This document shows positions 41,539-43,481 of a stretch of 43,481 nucleotides of DNA, one piece after another. Both the position numbers and the translations under genes were made by a program. The first letter of the stretch is position 1. Every line of letters begins with the position of its first letter. The DNA is from an uncultured Verrucomicrobia subdivision 3 bacterium (lineage in GTDB: Bacteria > Verrucomicrobiota > Verrucomicrobiia > Limisphaerales > UBA11358), in NCBI GenBank assembly GCA_903865745.1, contig CAIPKV010000076.1:1-43481 (forward strand). The letters are read 5' to 3'. The notes under the pieces are model-generated. The model worked only from the letters and a program-made list of their open reading frames with translations. It had not been told where the DNA came from and searched no databases.

Positions 41539-42009
41539 TCAATGCGCTAGCCGGAAGAAGAGATTACCCGAGGGCGGCGTGATACTGATGGAGTTCGTAC
41601 CATTGACCGGCGTAATGGTGTAACCGCTCGTCGTCCAACCGTTGGTCAGGGCCAGATTGTTGTTCTGTTGCAAGGTGTACGTGTTGGTGGCGGCATCCGG
41701 CCAGAACACGGTGACGCTGTTGCCGCTATGCGCGATGGTGAGATTCGGTACGCCCGGCATCTGGACCACGCTGATGAGACTCCAGAACCCGCCCGTGACC
41801 GAGTAGCTGCCACCCGACATCTGGCTGCTGGCATCCGGCTGCCCGATGGTGCCATTGACTTGATACGTGCCACCGGTGCTGACACCGCCGCCACCGGCGA
41901 TCTTATACCAATCCACGGTGTAGCTTTGCGCACAGGCAGTTGAGAGGTGGGAGTTGAGGGCTGAGAGCAGCAGGAGGATTCCGAGGAATGGTTTGATGAC
42001 CGCCCTCAC
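41539..42009 (-). CDS. Small secreted protein ending in the FFRL module
   Basis: About 156 residues from the GTG at 42009 (MRAVIKPFLGILLLLSALNS with signal peptide ending STACA). The longer frame to 42168 runs through a palindromic element (translated wording LTLTLSLEARE) and is not expected to be native. The mature part has a Gly/Ser-rich segment (GGGGVSTGGTYQVNGTIGQP, GGSYSVTGGFWSLISV) and a C-terminal WP...TLQQ...W...LFFRL module of about 60 residues, the same module found at the ends of the GH43 and GloVer proteins. Its 5' end, including the start codon, lies in a MITE/REP-like element. It is downstream of the S74 gene on the same strand. Function unknown. Confidence 0.7.
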   Translation of the reverse strand: MRAVIKPFLGILLLLSALNSHLSTACAQSYTVDWYKIAGGGGVSTGGTYQVNGTIGQPDASSQMSGGSYSVTGGFWSLISVVQMPGVPNLTIAHSGNSVTVFWPDAATNTYTLQQNNNLALTNGWTTSGYTITPVNGTNSISITPPSGNLFFRLAH

Positions 42010-42153
42010 CCCAGCCCTCTTCCCGAGAAGAGGGATAAACGCTCCCTGCGTCCGGGCAATACCTTGGCTGGGTTCGACGCGATGAACAGCCGCGTTACGG
42101 CCAGTGGACAATGGCTGTTCCCTCGCCTCGAGGGAGAGGGTTAGGGTGAGGGC
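42002..42153. repeat. MITE/REP-like palindromic element, copy 2
   Basis: Inverted ends GCCCTCACCCCAGCCCTCTT and, at the far end, CTCGAGGGAGAGGGTTAGGG then TGAGGGC. The architecture is that of 15263-15412. It overlaps the start region of the gene ending at 41539 and separates it from the S74 gene. Confidence 0.75.
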
Positions 42154-42174
42154 GGCATTCCGATACATAATGTT

Positions 42175-43377
42175 TTATTTCTTGTCGGCCAGCGCTTGCA
42201 CCAGTTGTTTCAGCTCGGCCACACTTTGTTTCAAAGCCTCGATCTCCGCGGACTGCTGCTGAATCGTCGCATCCTTTTCCTCCACCTTCTGATTCAACCC
42301 TTGGATCGCCGCCAGCGCCACGCCGCCTTCGTCCACGGTGGAGATGTGCGTGTCATCCGCGCCGTTCAGGCCGAACGCCGCGTGAAAATCCTGCGCCACC
42401 GGCCCGATGTGCTTCTCGCCCGGCTGCGCCTTGTAATCCCAGCTTTGCACCGGCAACGCCACCACCTTGGCCAGCACCTCCGCTGCCGGCACCGGCGCAA
42501 AATCCTGTTTCATATTCCGGTCCGAGGCGTTGACCCAGTTGCCACCGTTACAATAAGCGGGACTGCCGGCACTGCCGACCACCAGTAGATTAGCGGGACT
42601 GAAGTTGCCGATGCCCACGTTGCCGGCGCTGGTGATGACCACGCGGTTGTTGTTGCCGCCGGTCCGGAACTCCAGTCCGCGCGTGATGCTGCCGCTGTTA
42701 TAGAGAATGCCGCCGTCGGCGGTGGAATTGGTGTTGCCAAACAGAATGCCGCTCTCGTTGGCAGATGGTGTCAGGAGATTGACATAGCAACTGCCGTAAC
42801 TTTCAAACGCACCGACAGAACCGCTATTTGGTGCAGAAACGCCGGATGAGCCGTTGGCCACGTGCAAAGTGGCTCCCGGATTGGCCTTGTTGATGCCCAC
42901 GTTGCCGGCGGCCCGAATGAGAAATTGATTGGCGGCGGTTGATTGAAAGATGGCATTTTGGGAATCCGCCCAGACAAAGGCCCCCTGATGCACCGCCCAT
43001 GCCTGATTTCCAGCGGCAAAACTATATTCGCCGGCAGCCACATTCTCATATCCGCCGGGAATGCTGGCATAGAAATTTTCAGCTACGTTGCCAAAGCCGC
43101 CGCCAACAAAGGAGCCACTGGCAATCGTTCCGATGGAATTGCTTATGCCTCCGGCAATAACTGAACCCACGGCGGCCGATTGAATGGAATTGCCAGCACC
43201 ACCACCGAGGAAGGAATGATCGGAAGAATCCTGAATGGAATTGCCATTACCGCCGCCAATGACTGAATAATTTGCGCCGCTCGCAATCAAATTGCCCATG
43301 CCACCGACAATCGCGGCGGCATTGCCAAAATTGGTATTACCCGGGATTTCCCATTTGAGTTGATGTTCATGATTCAA
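42175..43377 (-). CDS. Peptidase S74 (self-cleaving chaperone) protein with head-like repeats
   Basis: A 400-residue frame from a TTG at 43377. An in-frame TAA lies 10 codons further upstream and no ATG or signal peptide is present, so the real 5' end is unclear or lost. The N-terminal 170 residues hold repeats of the type SVIGGGNGNSIQ, SFLGGGAGNSIQ, SVIAGGISNSIG, SFVGGGFGNVAE, like YadA-type trimeric heads. A middle part has beta-helix wording (NVGINKANPGATLHVAN, GNVGIGNFSP). The C-terminal 110 residues are a peptidase S74 intramolecular chaperone (ASDRNMKQDF with the Ser and Lys of the autocleavage site, GEKHIGPVAQDFHAAFG, STVDEGGVALAAIQGLNQKV) ending in a trimeric coiled coil (EEKDATIQQQSAEIEALKQS). 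Such proteins trimerise and cut off the chaperone. A cellular surface protein is more likely than a phage tail fibre here. Confidence 0.85.
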   Translation of the reverse strand: MNHEHQLKWEIPGNTNFGNAAAIVGGMGNLIASGANYSVIGGGNGNSIQDSSDHSFLGGGAGNSIQSAAVGSVIAGGISNSIGTIASGSFVGGGFGNVAENFYASIPGGYENVAAGEYSFAAGNQAWAVHQGAFVWADSQNAIFQSTAANQFLIRAAGNVGINKANPGATLHVANGSSGVSAPNSGSVGAFESYGSCYVNLLTPSANESGILFGNTNSTADGGILYNSGSITRGLEFRTGGNNNRVVITSAGNVGIGNFSPANLLVVGSAGSPAYCNGGNWVNASDRNMKQDFAPVPAAEVLAKVVALPVQSWDYKAQPGEKHIGPVAQDFHAAFGLNGADDTHISTVDEGGVALAAIQGLNQKVEEKDATIQQQSAEIEALKQSVAELKQLVQALADKK

Positions 43378-43481
43378 ATTGAGCTTTACCGGTCGTGTTC
43401 GTGATTATCCTCTCGTCCCCTGGCATTTCAAGCCATTTTTCAACACCCAAAGCAGGTTTTTCAGAGCCGCAGGCGTGTTCG

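Noticed and set aside
42175-43377. Prophage tail fibre
   Set aside because: The S74 domain is common in phage fibres, but no other phage gene is present and the neighbours are cellular secreted proteins.

Overview
The window looks like a stretch of chromosome from a member of the Verrucomicrobiota, probably of the Limisphaerales/Pedosphaeraceae type. This is an inference from gene content, since no rRNA is present. The pointers are a Gloeobacter/Verrucomicrobia-type tandem repeat protein, a DUF1800-DUF1501 pair with a pseudopilin-like partner, many large secreted beta-rich proteins (PKD, LamG, PA14, FG-GAP), a short C-terminal W...FFRL module shared by unrelated secreted proteins, and a high load of dispersed palindromic repeats.

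Layout. 124-7359 (minus strand) is a heme-protein cluster. A nine-heme cytochrome c fused to a di-heme-b-type membrane domain (CbcL-like architecture) is followed by hemA, a tetraheme secreted cytochrome and a large nonaheme cytochrome with PKD domains. It could form a quinol-to-outside electron conduit. 7529-11495 holds a GH43 arabinanase-like enzyme and a GloVer-repeat protein broken by a G10 homopolymer. 11677-14160 holds a cupin close to the manganese-dependent hydroxynitrile lyase type and a Rep/UvrD helicase. 14161-16560 is a gene-poor scrap zone: a truncated SPFH gene fused to an AT-rich nuclease remnant, several dispersed repeats, a 21-bp tandem array, and a promoter-hairpins-terminator unit that is a good small RNA candidate. 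16562-24705 carries secreted proteins, a metallophosphoesterase, a periplasmic rhodanese, a glycosyltransferase, a CvpA-like membrane protein, a LysR regulator and two unlisted small membrane proteins. 24706-25252 holds more dispersed repeat DNA and a second, unrelated 21-bp array of palindromes. 25273-31447 is mostly housekeeping: gap, trxB, a PQQ-propeller protein, DUF2203, a 33-residue AURKAIP1/COX24 (bS22-like) ribosomal protein, hisG, purN and a lipoprotein. 31469-43377 is a block of surface proteins: an FG-GAP protein, the pseudopilin-like/DUF1501/DUF1800 operon, a small FFRL-module protein and a peptidase S74 (self-cleaving chaperone) protein.

Best candidates for something undescribed: (1) two independent intergenic arrays with exactly 21-bp period, each built on its own palindromic core, spaced at about two helical turns; (2) the roughly 185-nt RNA unit at 16252-16471; (3) the CbcL-like cytochrome cluster with its own hemA; (4) the recurring FFRL module that links five secreted proteins in this window. 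No database search was possible, so family names rest on motifs, architecture and remembered family features.
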